Source of the DNA: Thalassococcus halodurans
GTDB lineage: Bacteria; Pseudomonadota; Alphaproteobacteria; Rhodobacterales; Rhodobacteraceae
DNA length: 64,000 nt
Direction: 5' to 3'
Assembly: GCF_900108225.1 (NCBI RefSeq)
Contig: NZ_FNUZ01000004.1
Location: forward strand, 62,001 to 126,000
A model generated the notes under the pieces. That model was not told the origin of the DNA and made no database searches. It was given only the letters and a program-made list of their open reading frames with translations. Positions 1 to 9,361 of the stretch are shown one piece after another (within the stretch, counting starts at the first letter, position 1; every line of letters begins with the position of its first letter). The translations under genes were made by a program, and so were the position numbers.

Positions 1-22
1 AAACCATCATGTCTGTCCCAAT

Positions 23-97
23 TGGAGCGGGCGAGGCGATTCGAACGCCCGACCCTAACCTTGGCAAGGTTATGCTCTACCCCTGAGCTACGCCCGC
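23..97 (-). tRNA. tRNA-Gly (anticodon GCC)
   Basis: Read on the minus strand this is a 75-base cloverleaf. A seven-base acceptor stem GCGGGCG pairs with CGCCCGC, the D-arm holds AGCTCAGGGGTAGAGC, the anticodon loop CTTGCCAAG carries GCC, and the T-arm holds GTTCGAATC. The discriminator base is U and the CCA end is encoded. GCC reads the glycine codons GGC and GGU. It lies just outside the first protein gene, divergent from it. Confidence 0.97.
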
Positions 98-267
98 TAA
101 CCATTGGGTGGAGGCGATTTAGGATGTGTCGCGACGGGCTGCAAGAGAAAAGTGAAGACTTTTGCGCGGAATTTTTATACTTCTGCGGTGCGGCGTAGCG
201 GCGGGCCTGTAATCGTGGGTTTTTACGGGGCTGGACATTGCGCATGTTAACGCTAACAAGGGCGCTT

Positions 268-1425
268 ATGGATCTAGATCAGTTCTATCCGGCACTCTCT
301 GACCTGCGCGGCCGTGCAAAACGGCGGCTTCCCCGATTTGTTTGGGATTTTCTTGATTCATCGACCGGCGACGAACAGACCAACGTTCGCAATCGTGCCG
401 ATCTGGATGCTTTGTGTTTTCTTCCCTCGATCTTGCATGGCGAACAGACGCCCGATCTGACCACGGATGTTCTAGGCGCTTCCTACAAACTGCCCTTCGG
501 TGTGTCGCCGGTTGGAATGTCGGGCCTCGTCTGGCCGGGGGCCGAGAGAATCCTTGCTCGCGCGGCCACGGCTGCCGGTATTCCTTATTGCCTGTCCACC
601 GTCGCCACCGCCACACCGGAAGAGGTGGGGCCGCTGACGGGGGGCAAGGGCTGGTTCCAGCTTTATCCGCCCCGCGATGAAGCCACGCGTAAGGATTTGC
701 TGGATCGCGCCAAGACGTCGGGCTTTTCGACATTGGTTCTGACAGTGGATGTTCCCGTGGCGTCGCGGCGCGAACGGCAGATTCGCGGTGGGCTGACCCA
801 GCCGCCGAAGCTGAACGCGCGTCTGTTGGCGCAGGTGGCTTGCCGTCCGGCTTGGGCCATGGCGATGGCGCAAAACGGGTTGCCGCATATGAAGACGCTG
901 GATGCCTATGTTCAGGATGTGTCGAGCCGGTCCTCGACGGCGCATGTGGGCTACTTGCTGCGGACATCGCCCGACTGGGACTATTTGCATTGGCTGCGCG
1001 ACAACTGGGATGGGCCCTTTGTCGTCAAAGGCGTGATGCGCGCAGAGGATGCGCAGCGACTTGACGCCGCAGGTGTGGACGCAATCTGGGTGTCGAACCA
1101 TGCCGGACGGCAGTTCGACGGGGCGCCTTCGGTGGCGTCTGTCCTACCCAGAATTCGTGATGTTACCAATTTGCCAATCATTGCTGATGGATCGATATCA
1201 GGGGGGCTTGATATTCTGCGTCTAATCGCCTTGGGTGCCGACATCTGCATGTTAGGGCGTGGTTTTCACTATGCTCTGGCTGCTTTGGGGGGACGGGGGC
1301 CAAAGCATCTGATCGATATTCTCACCAAAGATTTGGTCGCCAATCTGGGGCAGCTTGGCGCCATCCATCCCGCTGAATTGCGGGGTAAAATTCTCAGAAC
1401 GGGGAGTGGAAACCCACCCGTTTGA
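268..1425 (+). CDS. FMN-dependent 2-hydroxy acid dehydrogenase (LldD/glycolate oxidase family)
   Basis: A 385-residue protein of the flavin-dependent family that oxidises L-lactate, glycolate, mandelate or related 2-hydroxy acids to 2-oxo acids, usually at the inner membrane face. Visible marks are the active-site stretch SNHAGRQFDG (about 276-285, with the expected catalytic His and substrate-binding Arg), DVPVASRRER (161-170) and the FMN-phosphate region ADGSI. ATG 268 is preferred over TTG 238 and ATG 244 because AAGGG lies shortly before it. Oddities: the N-terminal substrate Tyr of glycolate oxidase (YDYY) is read here as WDFL, so Tyr becomes Phe, and the usual NHGGRQ is NHAGRQ. Substrate cannot be decided; the context (pyruvate carboxylase follows) fits lactate or another 2-hydroxy acid feeding central carbon metabolism. 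Confidence 0.85.
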   Translation: MDLDQFYPALSDLRGRAKRRLPRFVWDFLDSSTGDEQTNVRNRADLDALCFLPSILHGEQTPDLTTDVLGASYKLPFGVSPVGMSGLVWPGAERILARAATAAGIPYCLSTVATATPEEVGPLTGGKGWFQLYPPRDEATRKDLLDRAKTSGFSTLVLTVDVPVASRRERQIRGGLTQPPKLNARLLAQVACRPAWAMAMAQNGLPHMKTLDAYVQDVSSRSSTAHVGYLLRTSPDWDYLHWLRDNWDGPFVVKGVMRAEDAQRLDAAGVDAIWVSNHAGRQFDGAPSVASVLPRIRDVTNLPIIADGSISGGLDILRLIALGADICMLGRGFHYALAALGGRGPKHLIDILTKDLVANLGQLGAIHPAELRGKILRTGSGNPPV

Positions 1426-1513
1426 GCGCCCGTCACTATCCGGTTCGCCAAGTTGTTGCACCGTGACAATCCGCATAACCTTGCACCAAGTTACTAATCA
1501 GGAAGCCAGCCTT

Positions 1514-4500
1514 ATGACCGACTTCAAGAAGATCCTCATTGCCAACCGTGGCGAGATCGCGATCCGCATCATGCGTGCGGCCAACGAGATGGGGAAAAAG
1601 ACCGTTGCCGTTTTTGCCGAGGAAGACAAACTTGGCCTGCACCGGTTCAAAGCGGACGAAGCGTACCGCATTGGTGAGGGGCTGGGGCCCGTTGCAGCCT
1701 ATCTGTCGATTGACGAGATCATTCGCGTGGCCAAGGAAAGCGGCGCGGACGCGATCCATCCGGGTTATGGCCTGCTGTCTGAGAACCCCGAATTCGTAGA
1801 TGCCTGCGAAAAGAACGGCATAACCTTTATTGGTCCCAAGGCGAAAACCATGCGTCAGCTGGGCGATAAGGCCAGCGCCCGCAAGGTTGCGATTGAGGCT
1901 GGTGTGCCTGTCATCCCCGCGACCGAGGTTCTGGGCGATGACATGGAAGCCATCAAAAAAGAGGCCGAAGAGATCGGCTTCCCGCTGATGCTTAAGGCGT
2001 CGTGGGGTGGTGGTGGCCGCGGTATGCGCCCGATCATGAATGCCAAGGAACTGCCCGAAAAGGTCATGGAAGGCCGCCGCGAGGCCGAGGCCGCCTTTGG
2101 TAACGGCGAAGGTTATCTGGAAAAGATGATCATGCGCGCCCGTCACGTCGAGGTTCAGATCCTTGGTGACAGCCATGGCAATATCTATCACCTGTATGAA
2201 CGAGATTGTTCTGTTCAGCGCCGCAACCAGAAGGTCGTTGAACGCGCGCCCGCACCGTATCTGTCCGAGGCGCAGCGGGAAGAGCTGTGCGAGCTGGGCC
2301 GCAAAATCTGTGCCCATGTGAACTATGAATGCGCAGGCACAGTCGAATTCCTGATGGATATGGACACAGGCGCGTTCTACTTCATCGAGGTGAACCCGCG
2401 TGTTCAGGTGGAACACACCGTCACCGAAGAAGTCACCGGCATCGACATTGTTCAGGCGCAGATCCTGATCGCCGAGGGCAAGTCGCTGGCCGAGGCCACA
2501 GGCAAGGCATCGCAGTATGACATCCGCCTGAACGGCCACGCGCTGCAGACGCGGATCACAACAGAAGACCCGCAGAATAACTTTATCCCCGACTATGGCC
2601 GCATCACGGCCTATCGGTCGGCGACCGGTATGGGCATTCGTCTGGACGGCGGCACGGCCTATGCGGGCGGCGTGATCACGCGCTACTACGACTCGCTTCT
2701 GGTGAAGGTGACGGCTTGGGCGCAGACGCCGGAAAAGGCGATCTCGCGGATGGACCGTGCGCTGCGCGAATTCCGTATTCGTGGCGTGTCGACCAATATC
2801 AACTTTGTTGAGAACCTGCTGAAGCACCCGACGTTCCTGTCGAACCAGTACCACACCAAGTTCATCGACGAGACGCCCGAGCTGTTTGATTTCAAACCGC
2901 GCAAGGACCGTGGCACCAAGGTTCTGACCTATATCGCCGACATCACGGTGAACGGGCATCCCGAAACCGAAGGTCGTGCGAAACCGCACCCCGATCTGAA
3001 ACCGGCGCGCGCGCCCAAAACCTCGACCGATCCGGTGGCCTATGGCACCCGTAATCTGCTTGAGGAAAAAGGCCCGCAAGCGGTTGCTGACTGGATGGCG
3101 GCGCAGAAACAGGTTCTGATCACCGACACCACCATGCGCGACGGTCACCAGTCTTTGCTGGCGACGCGGATGCGGTCGATCGACATGATCAAGGTGGCGC
3201 CGGCCTATGCCGAAAAGCTGCCGCAGCTGTTCTCGGTCGAATGCTGGGGCGGGGCGACGTTCGATGTGGCCTACCGCTTCTTGCAGGAATGCCCGTGGCA
3301 GCGTCTGCGCGATATCCGTGAAAAGATGCCGAACCTGATGACGCAGATGTTGCTGCGTGCATCGAACGGTGTTGGCTACACGAACTATCCCGACAACGTG
3401 GTGCAGTTCTTCGTCAAACAGGCGGCTGAGTCCGGTGTCGACGTGTTCCGCGTGTTCGACTCGCTGAACTGGGTGGAAAACATGCGCGTCGCGATGGACG
3501 CCGTGATCGACAGCGGCAAGGTCTGTGAAGGCACGATCTGCTATACCGGCGACATCAACGATCCTGACCGCGCGAAGTATAACCTGAAGTACTACGTCGA
3601 CATGGGTAAAGAACTGCGTGACGCAGGTGCCCATGTTTTGGGTCTGAAGGACATGGCCGGTCTGTTGAAGCCCGCCGCCGCTGGCCCGCTGGTTCGTGCC
3701 CTGAAAGAAGAGGTCGGCCTGCCGATCCACTTCCACACGCACGACACGTCCGGTGCAGCGATTGCAACCGTCATGGCCGCAGCCGAGGCTGGTGTGGATG
3801 CCGTCGACGCTGCAATGGACGCGCTGTCGGGTAACACATCGCAGCCGACGCTGGGATCGATTGTCGAGGCGCTGCGCTTTACCGAGCGTGACACCGGTCT
3901 GGACATCGGTGCGATCCGCGAGATTTCCAACTATTGGGAAGCGGTGCGCGGTCAATACGCGGCGTTCGAATCGTCGCTTCAGGCACCGGCGTCCGAGGTC
4001 TATCTGCACGAAATGCCCGGTGGCCAGTTCACCAACCTCAAGGCGCAGGCGCGCTCGATGGGTCTGGAAGAACGCTGGCACGAGGTCGCGCAGACCTATG
4101 CGGATGTGAACCAGATGTTCGGTGACATCGTCAAAGTGACCCCGTCGTCCAAGGTTGTGGGTGACATGGCGCTGATGATGGTCAGCCAGAACCTGACGCG
4201 CTCTGAGGTGGAAGACCCGAAACGTGATGTGTCCTTCCCGGATTCGGTGATCGACATGATGCGCGGCAACCTTGGTCAGCCTCCGGGTGGTTTCCCGAAG
4301 GCGATCCAGAAGAAGATCCTGAAAGGCGAAAAGCCGATGACGGATCGTCCGGGCAAGCACATGAAGGCGCAGGATCTGGAAGCCACGCGCAAGGAACTGT
4401 CGGACAAGTTTGATGGTGCCGAGATTGATGACGAGGATCTGAACGGTTACCTGATGTATCCCAAGGTCTTTACCGACTATCTGGAGCGTCACAACACCTA

Positions 4501-4960
4501 TGGTCCGGTGCGCACGCTGCCGACACGGACGTTCTTCTATGGTATGGAGCCGGGTGAAGAGATCACTGCCGAAATCGACCCTGGTAAGACGCTGGAAATC
4601 CGCATGATTGCGGCCAGTGAAACCAACGAAGATGGCGAAGTGCGGGTTTTCTTTGAACTGAACGGTCAGCCGCGGTCGATCCGTGTGCCGAACCGTAAGG
4701 TCAAGGCAACGACAGCGGCGCGTCCCAAGGCGGAAATGGGCAACCCCAACCACGTCGGCGCGCCGATGCCGGGTGTTGTGGCGTCGGTCGGTGTGTCTGC
4801 TGGTCAGTCCGTCAAAGAGGGCGATCTGCTGCTGACGATCGAAGCGATGAAAATGGAAACCGGTCTGCATGCAGAACGTGACGCCGTCATCAAAGCGGTT
4901 CACGTCACAGCCGGTGGTCAGATCGACGCGAAAGACCTGCTGGTCGAGTACGAGGCCTAA
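1514..4960 (+). CDS. pyc: Pyruvate carboxylase
   Basis: A 1148-residue biotin enzyme that carboxylates pyruvate to oxaloacetate to refill the TCA cycle. The single chain has, in order, a biotin carboxylase/ATP-grasp half (about 1-460, ILIANRGEIAIR near the N-terminus and the glycine-rich GGGGRG loop), a carboxyltransferase TIM barrel (about 535-830, opening with TDTTMRDGHQS), an allosteric/tetramerisation region, and a C-terminal biotinyl domain with EAMKMET, the biotin Lys being residue 1113. Length is normal for the family. The start is ATG 1514, where homology begins; an in-frame extension back to 1355 overlaps the previous gene and is rejected. The next gene starts four bases after the stop, so the two are probably co-transcribed. 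Confidence 0.98.
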   Translation: MTDFKKILIANRGEIAIRIMRAANEMGKKTVAVFAEEDKLGLHRFKADEAYRIGEGLGPVAAYLSIDEIIRVAKESGADAIHPGYGLLSENPEFVDACEKNGITFIGPKAKTMRQLGDKASARKVAIEAGVPVIPATEVLGDDMEAIKKEAEEIGFPLMLKASWGGGGRGMRPIMNAKELPEKVMEGRREAEAAFGNGEGYLEKMIMRARHVEVQILGDSHGNIYHLYERDCSVQRRNQKVVERAPAPYLSEAQREELCELGRKICAHVNYECAGTVEFLMDMDTGAFYFIEVNPRVQVEHTVTEEVTGIDIVQAQILIAEGKSLAEATGKASQYDIRLNGHALQTRITTEDPQNNFIPDYGRITAYRSATGMGIRLDGGTAYAGGVITRYYDSLLVKVTAWAQTPEKAISRMDRALREFRIRGVSTNINFVENLLKHPTFLSNQYHTKFIDETPELFDFKPRKDRGTKVLTYIADITVNGHPETEGRAKPHPDLKPARAPKTSTDPVAYGTRNLLEEKGPQAVADWMAAQKQVLITDTTMRDGHQSLLATRMRSIDMIKVAPAYAEKLPQLFSVECWGGATFDVAYRFLQECPWQRLRDIREKMPNLMTQMLLRASNGVGYTNYPDNVVQFFVKQAAESGVDVFRVFDSLNWVENMRVAMDAVIDSGKVCEGTICYTGDINDPDRAKYNLKYYVDMGKELRDAGAHVLGLKDMAGLLKPAAAGPLVRALKEEVGLPIHFHTHDTSGAAIATVMAAAEAGVDAVDAAMDALSGNTSQPTLGSIVEALRFTERDTGLDIGAIREISNYWEAVRGQYAAFESSLQAPASEVYLHEMPGGQFTNLKAQARSMGLEERWHEVAQTYADVNQMFGDIVKVTPSSKVVGDMALMMVSQNLTRSEVEDPKRDVSFPDSVIDMMRGNLGQPPGGFPKAIQKKILKGEKPMTDRPGKHMKAQDLEATRKELSDKFDGAEIDDEDLNGYLMYPKVFTDYLERHNTYGPVRTLPTRTFFYGMEPGEEITAEIDPGKTLEIRMIAASETNEDGEVRVFFELNGQPRSIRVPNRKVKATTAARPKAEMGNPNHVGAPMPGVVASVGVSAGQSVKEGDLLLTIEAMKMETGLHAERDAVIKAVHVTAGGQIDAKDLLVEYEA

Positions 4961-4964
4961 GCAC

Positions 4965-5354
4965 ATGAAACTGCGGATATCCGCCGCGGAATTGGTGGCC
5001 GAAGCCCGGTCGCAAATTCCCGAGGTCGACACGCTGGACGCGCTTGAGATGTTCAAACGTGACGACGTCGTGGTGGTGGATATCCGTGATGTACGCGAAC
5101 GCAACAGAACCGGGTGGATTCCCGGTTCTGTGCACGCCCCGCGCGGGATGCTGGAATTCTGGGTTGACCCAGACAGCCCCTATTTCCGCGATGTCTTTGC
5201 CCAAGAGGGGAAAGAATACGTTTTGCACTGTGCTTCTGGTTGGCGTTCGGCGTTGGCTGTGTTTCAGTTGCAGAAGATGGGTTTTGAAGCGTCGCACCTG
5301 AAGGACGGGTTTTCCGACTGGGTTCTTGAGGGAGGCGCGGTGGAGGGGCCGTAA
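4965..5354 (+). CDS. Rhodanese-like domain protein
   Basis: A 129-residue single-domain rhodanese. The active-site loop CASGWRS has the persulfide-forming Cys at residue 89, after the usual VVVVDIRDVRE strand and helix at 35-46. There is no signal peptide, so it should be cytoplasmic. Such proteins move sulfane sulfur, but the acceptor here is unknown. It starts four bases after pyc and its TAA overlaps the next ATG (TAATG), so pyc, this gene and the MAPEG gene look like one operon. Confidence 0.9.
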   Translation: MKLRISAAELVAEARSQIPEVDTLDALEMFKRDDVVVVDIRDVRERNRTGWIPGSVHAPRGMLEFWVDPDSPYFRDVFAQEGKEYVLHCASGWRSALAVFQLQKMGFEASHLKDGFSDWVLEGGAVEGP

Positions 5355-5743
5355 TGACCTTGGAAATCACGCCGATTTACGCAGCACTGCTGACATTACT
5401 GTATCTTTGGTTGTCCTATCGCGTCGTGCAGATGCGTGGTTCGGCCAAGGTGTATTTGGGCGATGGGGGCGACCGCATTCTGGAGCGCCGGATTCGCGCC
5501 CACGGGAATTGCGCCGAAAACGCGCCCATCGGCCTGATCCTTATGCTGATGATGGAACTGAGCGGCGCGCCTGCCGTGGCGGTTCATGGCGCGGGAATGA
5601 TGCTGTTGGTGGGGCGTCTGGCCCATGCGGCGGCACTGTCATCTCCGACGCCGAAGATGCTTTTGCGGGCAGGGGGCATGGGCCTGACCTATCTGATGCA
5701 AGGCCTGGTCGCGGTCGGCCTGTTGGCGCATGCTTTGATATGA
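5354..5743 (+). CDS. MAPEG-family membrane protein
   Basis: A 129-residue membrane protein with about four hydrophobic helices (roughly 5-22, 55-75, 77-95 and 108-128). The motif RAHGNCAENAP at 48-58 is the signature of the MAPEG family, membrane-bound glutathione-dependent enzymes, in which the conserved Arg, Asn and Glu lie at the glutathione site. Bacterial members of this short type are mostly uncharacterised, so catalytic function is not claimed. The start overlaps the rhodanese stop by one base. Confidence 0.88.
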   Translation: MTLEITPIYAALLTLLYLWLSYRVVQMRGSAKVYLGDGGDRILERRIRAHGNCAENAPIGLILMLMMELSGAPAVAVHGAGMMLLVGRLAHAAALSSPTPKMLLRAGGMGLTYLMQGLVAVGLLAHALI

Positions 5744-5765
5744 TTGGGACTTTTGGAATAGTGTA

Positions 5766-5780
5766 GAACATTTGCCGAAC
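5766..5780 (-). promoter_or_regulatory. LexA (SOS) box before the UvrD/PcrA gene
   Basis: The sequence GAACATTTGCCGAAC is GAAC-N7-GAAC, the reverse complement of the direct-repeat LexA box GTTC-N7-GTTC known from Rhodobacter and Rhizobium. It ends 41 bases before the uvrD start, where a repressor would cover the promoter. Confidence 0.72.
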
Positions 5781-5821
5781 GTCTCTTTATCTTCGGACGT
5801 GGCAGAGCTATTCTTAGGACC

Positions 5822-8236
5822 ATGAGCAGCTTTGATGAAATGGACGCCTTCGAAGGCGCATCCTTGTCCGCCCGCGCCATGGCGGCGCGTCCGACACCCT
5901 ATTTGGATGATCTGAACCCGGCACAGCGCGAAGCGGTGGAAACGCTGGACGGTCCGGTGCTGATGCTGGCGGGTGCCGGTACGGGCAAGACAAAGGCGCT
6001 GACTTCGCGGATCGTGCATCTGTTGTCGACAGGCAAGGCGCGTCCGAACGAGATTCTGTCGGTCACATTCACCAACAAAGCTGCACGCGAGATGAAAAAC
6101 CGTGTGGGCGGCATGCTAGGCGGTGCGATCGAGGGGATGCCTTGGTTGGGCACGTTCCACTCGATCTGCGTGAAACTGCTGCGCCGACATGCGGAACTGG
6201 TTGGGCTGAAGTCGAACTTCACCATTCTGGACACTGACGATCAGTTGCGTCTGCTCAAGCAGTTGATCGTGGCACGCGGGATTGATGACAAACGCTGGCC
6301 TGCGCGGCATTTGGCGGGGGTGATCGACGGTTGGAAAAATCGCGCGTTGACGCCGGACAAGGTGCCGTCGTCTGATGCCAATGCGTTCAACAACGCAGGC
6401 CCGTCGCTGTATCTGGAATACCAGAACCGGCTGCGCGAGCTGAACGCTGTGGATTTTGGCGACCTGCTTTTGCACATGGTCACGATTTTCCAGACCCATC
6501 AGGACGTGTTGGAGCAATACCAGCGCTGGTTCCGCTATATTCTGGTGGACGAGTATCAGGATACGAACGTTGCCCAGTATCTGTGGCTGCGTCTTTTGGC
6601 AGGGTCTCATAAGAACATCTGTTGCGTGGGCGACGACGACCAGTCGATCTATGGCTGGCGCGGGGCCGAAGTGGGCAACATCCTGCGGTTTGAAAAGGAT
6701 TTTCCGGGTGCCCATGTGGTGCGGCTTGAGCAGAACTATCGCTCGACGCCCCATATCCTTAAGGCCGCGTCCGGTGTGATTTCCGGCAACTCGGACCGGT
6801 TGGGCAAAGAGCTGTGGACCGATGTGCAGGACGGCGAAAAGGTTCGTCTGATCGGCCATTGGGATGGCGAGGAAGAGGCACGCTGGATCGGGGAAGAGAT
6901 CGAGTCTGCGCAGTCTGGTTCGCGTGGTGTGCGGGCGATGTCGCTGGATGAAATGGCCATTCTGGTCCGTGCGTCGCACCAGATGCGGGCGTTCGAAGAC
7001 CGTTTCCTGACCATCGGACTGCCCTATCGCGTCATCGGCGGCCCGCGCTTTTATGAGCGGATGGAGATACGCGATGCTATGGCCTATTTCCGGCTGGTCG
7101 TGTCGCCCGACGATGATCTGGCGTTCGAGCGGATTGTGAACACGCCCAAGCGTGGGTTGGGGGATAAGGCGCAGCAGACAATCCAGCGTGCGGCGCGTGA
7201 AAACGGTGTGTCGCTGTTGAACGGTGCGGCGATTGCGGTCGAGCAGGGGCTGATCAAGGGCAAGGGCGCTGCGGCGCTGAAAGAACTGGTCGTAGGTCTG
7301 GCCCGCTGGGGGCGCATGTCGCGCAACGTGGTGACGGTAGAAAGCGACGAGGTGGTTGATGACCTGATCGAGCCTTTGGCGTCCGAGCCCGAGGTCAGCC
7401 ACGTTGAGCTGGCGCAGATCATTCTGGACGAATCCGGCTACACCACCATGTGGCAGAACGACAAAACGCCCGAGGCGCCGGGACGGTTGGAAAACCTGAA
7501 AGAACTAGTCAAGGCGCTGGAAAGCTTTGAAAACCTGCAAGGGTTTCTGGAGCATGTCAGCCTGATCATGGACAACGAGACCGACGACGCGGGCGCGAAA
7601 GTGTCGATTATGACGCTGCACGCGGCCAAGGGGCTCGAGTTCCCGATGGTGTTCTTGCCCGGTTGGGAAGACGGGCTCTTCCCGTCGCAGCGGTCAATGG
7701 ATGAAAGCGGGGTTAAGGGGCTCGAGGAAGAGCGGCGTCTGGCCTATGTGGGGATCACGCGGGCCGAGGAGGTTTGCACGATTTCCTTTGCTGCGAACCG
7801 CCGTGTGTTCGGCCAGTGGCAAAGCCAGATGCCGTCGCGCTTTATCGATGAGCTGCCCGAGGCGCATGTGGATGTGCTGACGCCGCCGGGGCTTTATGGC
7901 GGTGGCTATGGCGCTGCGTCTGGGATGGGCGGTATGTCGTCTGGCGTCGAGACGCGGGCGACCGAGGCAAACGTCTATAACTCGCCCGGTTGGAAGCGGC
8001 TGCAGGAGCGGGCGAGCGAGCGGCCCATGAGCCAGCCCAAGGAAACCCGCCATCAGGTGATCGATGCGACGGCGGTGTCATCTTATGTGATGGGCGAGCG
8101 GGTGTTTCACCAGAAGTTCGGCTATGGCGAGATTATCGGGATCGAGGGCGACAAGCTAGAGATTGCCTTCGATAAGGCGGGCGTGAAGCGCGTGGTGTCG
8201 CGGTTCATTTGCGCCGCAGATGATGTTCCGTTCTAG
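5822..8236 (+). CDS. uvrD: ATP-dependent DNA helicase UvrD/PcrA (superfamily 1A)
   Basis: An 804-residue 3'-5' DNA helicase for nucleotide-excision and mismatch repair and for clearing protein or replication blocks. The SF1A motifs are plain: Walker A GAGTGKT (51-57), VDEYQDTN (motif II), GDDDQSIYGWRGA (III), QNYRST (IV), TLHAAKGLEFP (V) and AYVGITRAEE (VI). The C-terminal 50 residues (from about VFHQKFGYGEI) form the Tudor-like domain that binds RNA polymerase or UvrB in PcrA/UvrD proteins. Domain order and length are normal. A LexA box just upstream suggests SOS induction. Whether to call it uvrD or pcrA is a naming matter in this order. Confidence 0.96.
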   Translation: MSSFDEMDAFEGASLSARAMAARPTPYLDDLNPAQREAVETLDGPVLMLAGAGTGKTKALTSRIVHLLSTGKARPNEILSVTFTNKAAREMKNRVGGMLGGAIEGMPWLGTFHSICVKLLRRHAELVGLKSNFTILDTDDQLRLLKQLIVARGIDDKRWPARHLAGVIDGWKNRALTPDKVPSSDANAFNNAGPSLYLEYQNRLRELNAVDFGDLLLHMVTIFQTHQDVLEQYQRWFRYILVDEYQDTNVAQYLWLRLLAGSHKNICCVGDDDQSIYGWRGAEVGNILRFEKDFPGAHVVRLEQNYRSTPHILKAASGVISGNSDRLGKELWTDVQDGEKVRLIGHWDGEEEARWIGEEIESAQSGSRGVRAMSLDEMAILVRASHQMRAFEDRFLTIGLPYRVIGGPRFYERMEIRDAMAYFRLVVSPDDDLAFERIVNTPKRGLGDKAQQTIQRAARENGVSLLNGAAIAVEQGLIKGKGAAALKELVVGLARWGRMSRNVVTVESDEVVDDLIEPLASEPEVSHVELAQIILDESGYTTMWQNDKTPEAPGRLENLKELVKALESFENLQGFLEHVSLIMDNETDDAGAKVSIMTLHAAKGLEFPMVFLPGWEDGLFPSQRSMDESGVKGLEEERRLAYVGITRAEEVCTISFAANRRVFGQWQSQMPSRFIDELPEAHVDVLTPPGLYGGGYGAASGMGGMSSGVETRATEANVYNSPGWKRLQERASERPMSQPKETRHQVIDATAVSSYVMGERVFHQKFGYGEIIGIEGDKLEIAFDKAGVKRVVSRFICAADDVPF

Positions 8237-8248
8237 GTGATCCGGATG

Positions 8249-8268
8249 TGCGCGCTGGCGCGCGCGCA
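8249..8268. terminator. Hairpin between convergent genes
   Basis: TGCGCGC (8249-8255) pairs with GCGCGCA (8262-8268), seven bases each side of a six-base loop, in the 35-base gap between the uvrD stop and the stop of the convergent hydrolase gene. There is no T-run on either side, so intrinsic termination is only possible. Confidence 0.35.
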
Positions 8269-8271
8269 TGT

Positions 8272-9243
8272 TCATGTCGCAATCCCGCCTTTGGCAGGCT
8301 TGCTCCGGTTTGGTCTGCCCCGGGCCCTTTGTTTGATGGCATAGAGCGTCGGCAGAAGGCGGGACCAGCGCGGGGTCATCTTGTCCGGAAGGATTGTGCC
8401 CAGTTCGGTCAGTGTGATTTTTCCCGACAGATAGGCGCGATAGAGCCGGAAGACGCCCGGGCGCAGGTAGGGCGACCAATGGCAGATGCGGTTTTTCGGA
8501 GGCTCGATCGGGTAGCCTGCGTCTTTGAGGGCGCTCAGGCTGTCGATGTGATCCAGCTGGAGCGTTCGTACGTTGGCGGCGGTGATGCCTTTGTGGCTGA
8601 TGGTGCGGTCGCCGCGGTAGGCCGGTTTGACGAACACTTCTAGCAGAAGATCGAAGAGATCGTTTTCGCGGCTGGTCACCACGAGCATGTCCGTCTGCCG
8701 TCCGGCGGGGGAGTTCAGTGCATCATAGGTGGTTTTGGTGAATTCGGCGGGGGCGAGCAGGATGGCGCGGGTCAGGGGCTGTGCGTCGGGTTGGCGGAGA
8801 GCGGAGAGGATGACCCGTGCGCCAAGGGAATGCCCGACAGCGTGGATCGGGCGGTCGGGGCATTTGGCTTTGATCAGGGTGATCAGATGCGCCAGCGCGT
8901 GTCCTGCGGTTTCCGCATCGCGGTAGACCTGACTGATGTGGCCCCGCGCGGGCCAGCCGAAAGAGATCGCGTGGCCCGCGTTGCGCCGTGTCATGCGCAG
9001 GTGCCGTGGCCAGCTGATGATGCGCGGATTATTTTTGTATTTGCGCGGGTTGGTGGAGAAGATTGTCTTGTGCGGACAGCCATGTTTGCTGCCGGGCTGG
9101 TATTTGAAACCGTGCACCATGATGACCACGGGCTTGCCGGTGTCTTCGGGTTTTGTCAGGCTTCGCAGCAGGGTGCACAAATCGCCTTTGGTCCCGTGCG
9201 CGCGGGGATATGCGTCTTGGGCTGTGATGAACAGGACAGGCAT
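8272..9243 (-). CDS. Alpha/beta-hydrolase fold protein (putative esterase or lipase)
   Basis: A 323-residue protein with a classic nucleophile elbow GHSLG (137-141, Ser139) after the strand and oxyanion region VVIMVHGF (39-46). Asp and His of the triad probably lie in the second half (for example VVTSREND). No signal peptide or membrane helix is seen. ATG 9243 is chosen over the longer form at 9288 because AAGGAGG lies six bases before it. Substrate unknown. It is the only minus-strand gene between uvrD and metZ and converges on uvrD. Confidence 0.75.
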   Translation of the reverse strand: MPVLFITAQDAYPRAHGTKGDLCTLLRSLTKPEDTGKPVVIMVHGFKYQPGSKHGCPHKTIFSTNPRKYKNNPRIISWPRHLRMTRRNAGHAISFGWPARGHISQVYRDAETAGHALAHLITLIKAKCPDRPIHAVGHSLGARVILSALRQPDAQPLTRAILLAPAEFTKTTYDALNSPAGRQTDMLVVTSRENDLFDLLLEVFVKPAYRGDRTISHKGITAANVRTLQLDHIDSLSALKDAGYPIEPPKNRICHWSPYLRPGVFRLYRAYLSGKITLTELGTILPDKMTPRWSRLLPTLYAIKQRARGRPNRSKPAKGGIAT

Positions 9244-9328
9244 CGTCGACCTCCTTGGCATCTTACGATGCAGGTAGCGTGCCGACATGATGGTTACGTG
9301 AAAGCTGCGTGACAGCGCGATGACAGGG

Positions 9329-9357
9329 TTGACCTGAAAGGGTTTTGAGCTTAGCCG
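9329..9357 (+). promoter_or_regulatory. Candidate promoter for the SAM-II/metZ transcript
   Basis: TTGACC (9329-9334) is a good -35 hexamer; TTAGCC or TAGCCG about 16-17 bases later is a weak -10. A start around 9362-9365 would place the riboswitch at the very 5' end of the RNA. Confidence 0.4.
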
Positions 9358-9361
9358 TCTT

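Noticed and set aside
1436-5104. A 1222-codon open frame on the minus strand opposite pyruvate carboxylase
   Set aside because: It is a shadow of strong codon bias in pyc: it is rich in His, Arg and Gln, has no recognisable domain, and lacks a ribosome-binding site.
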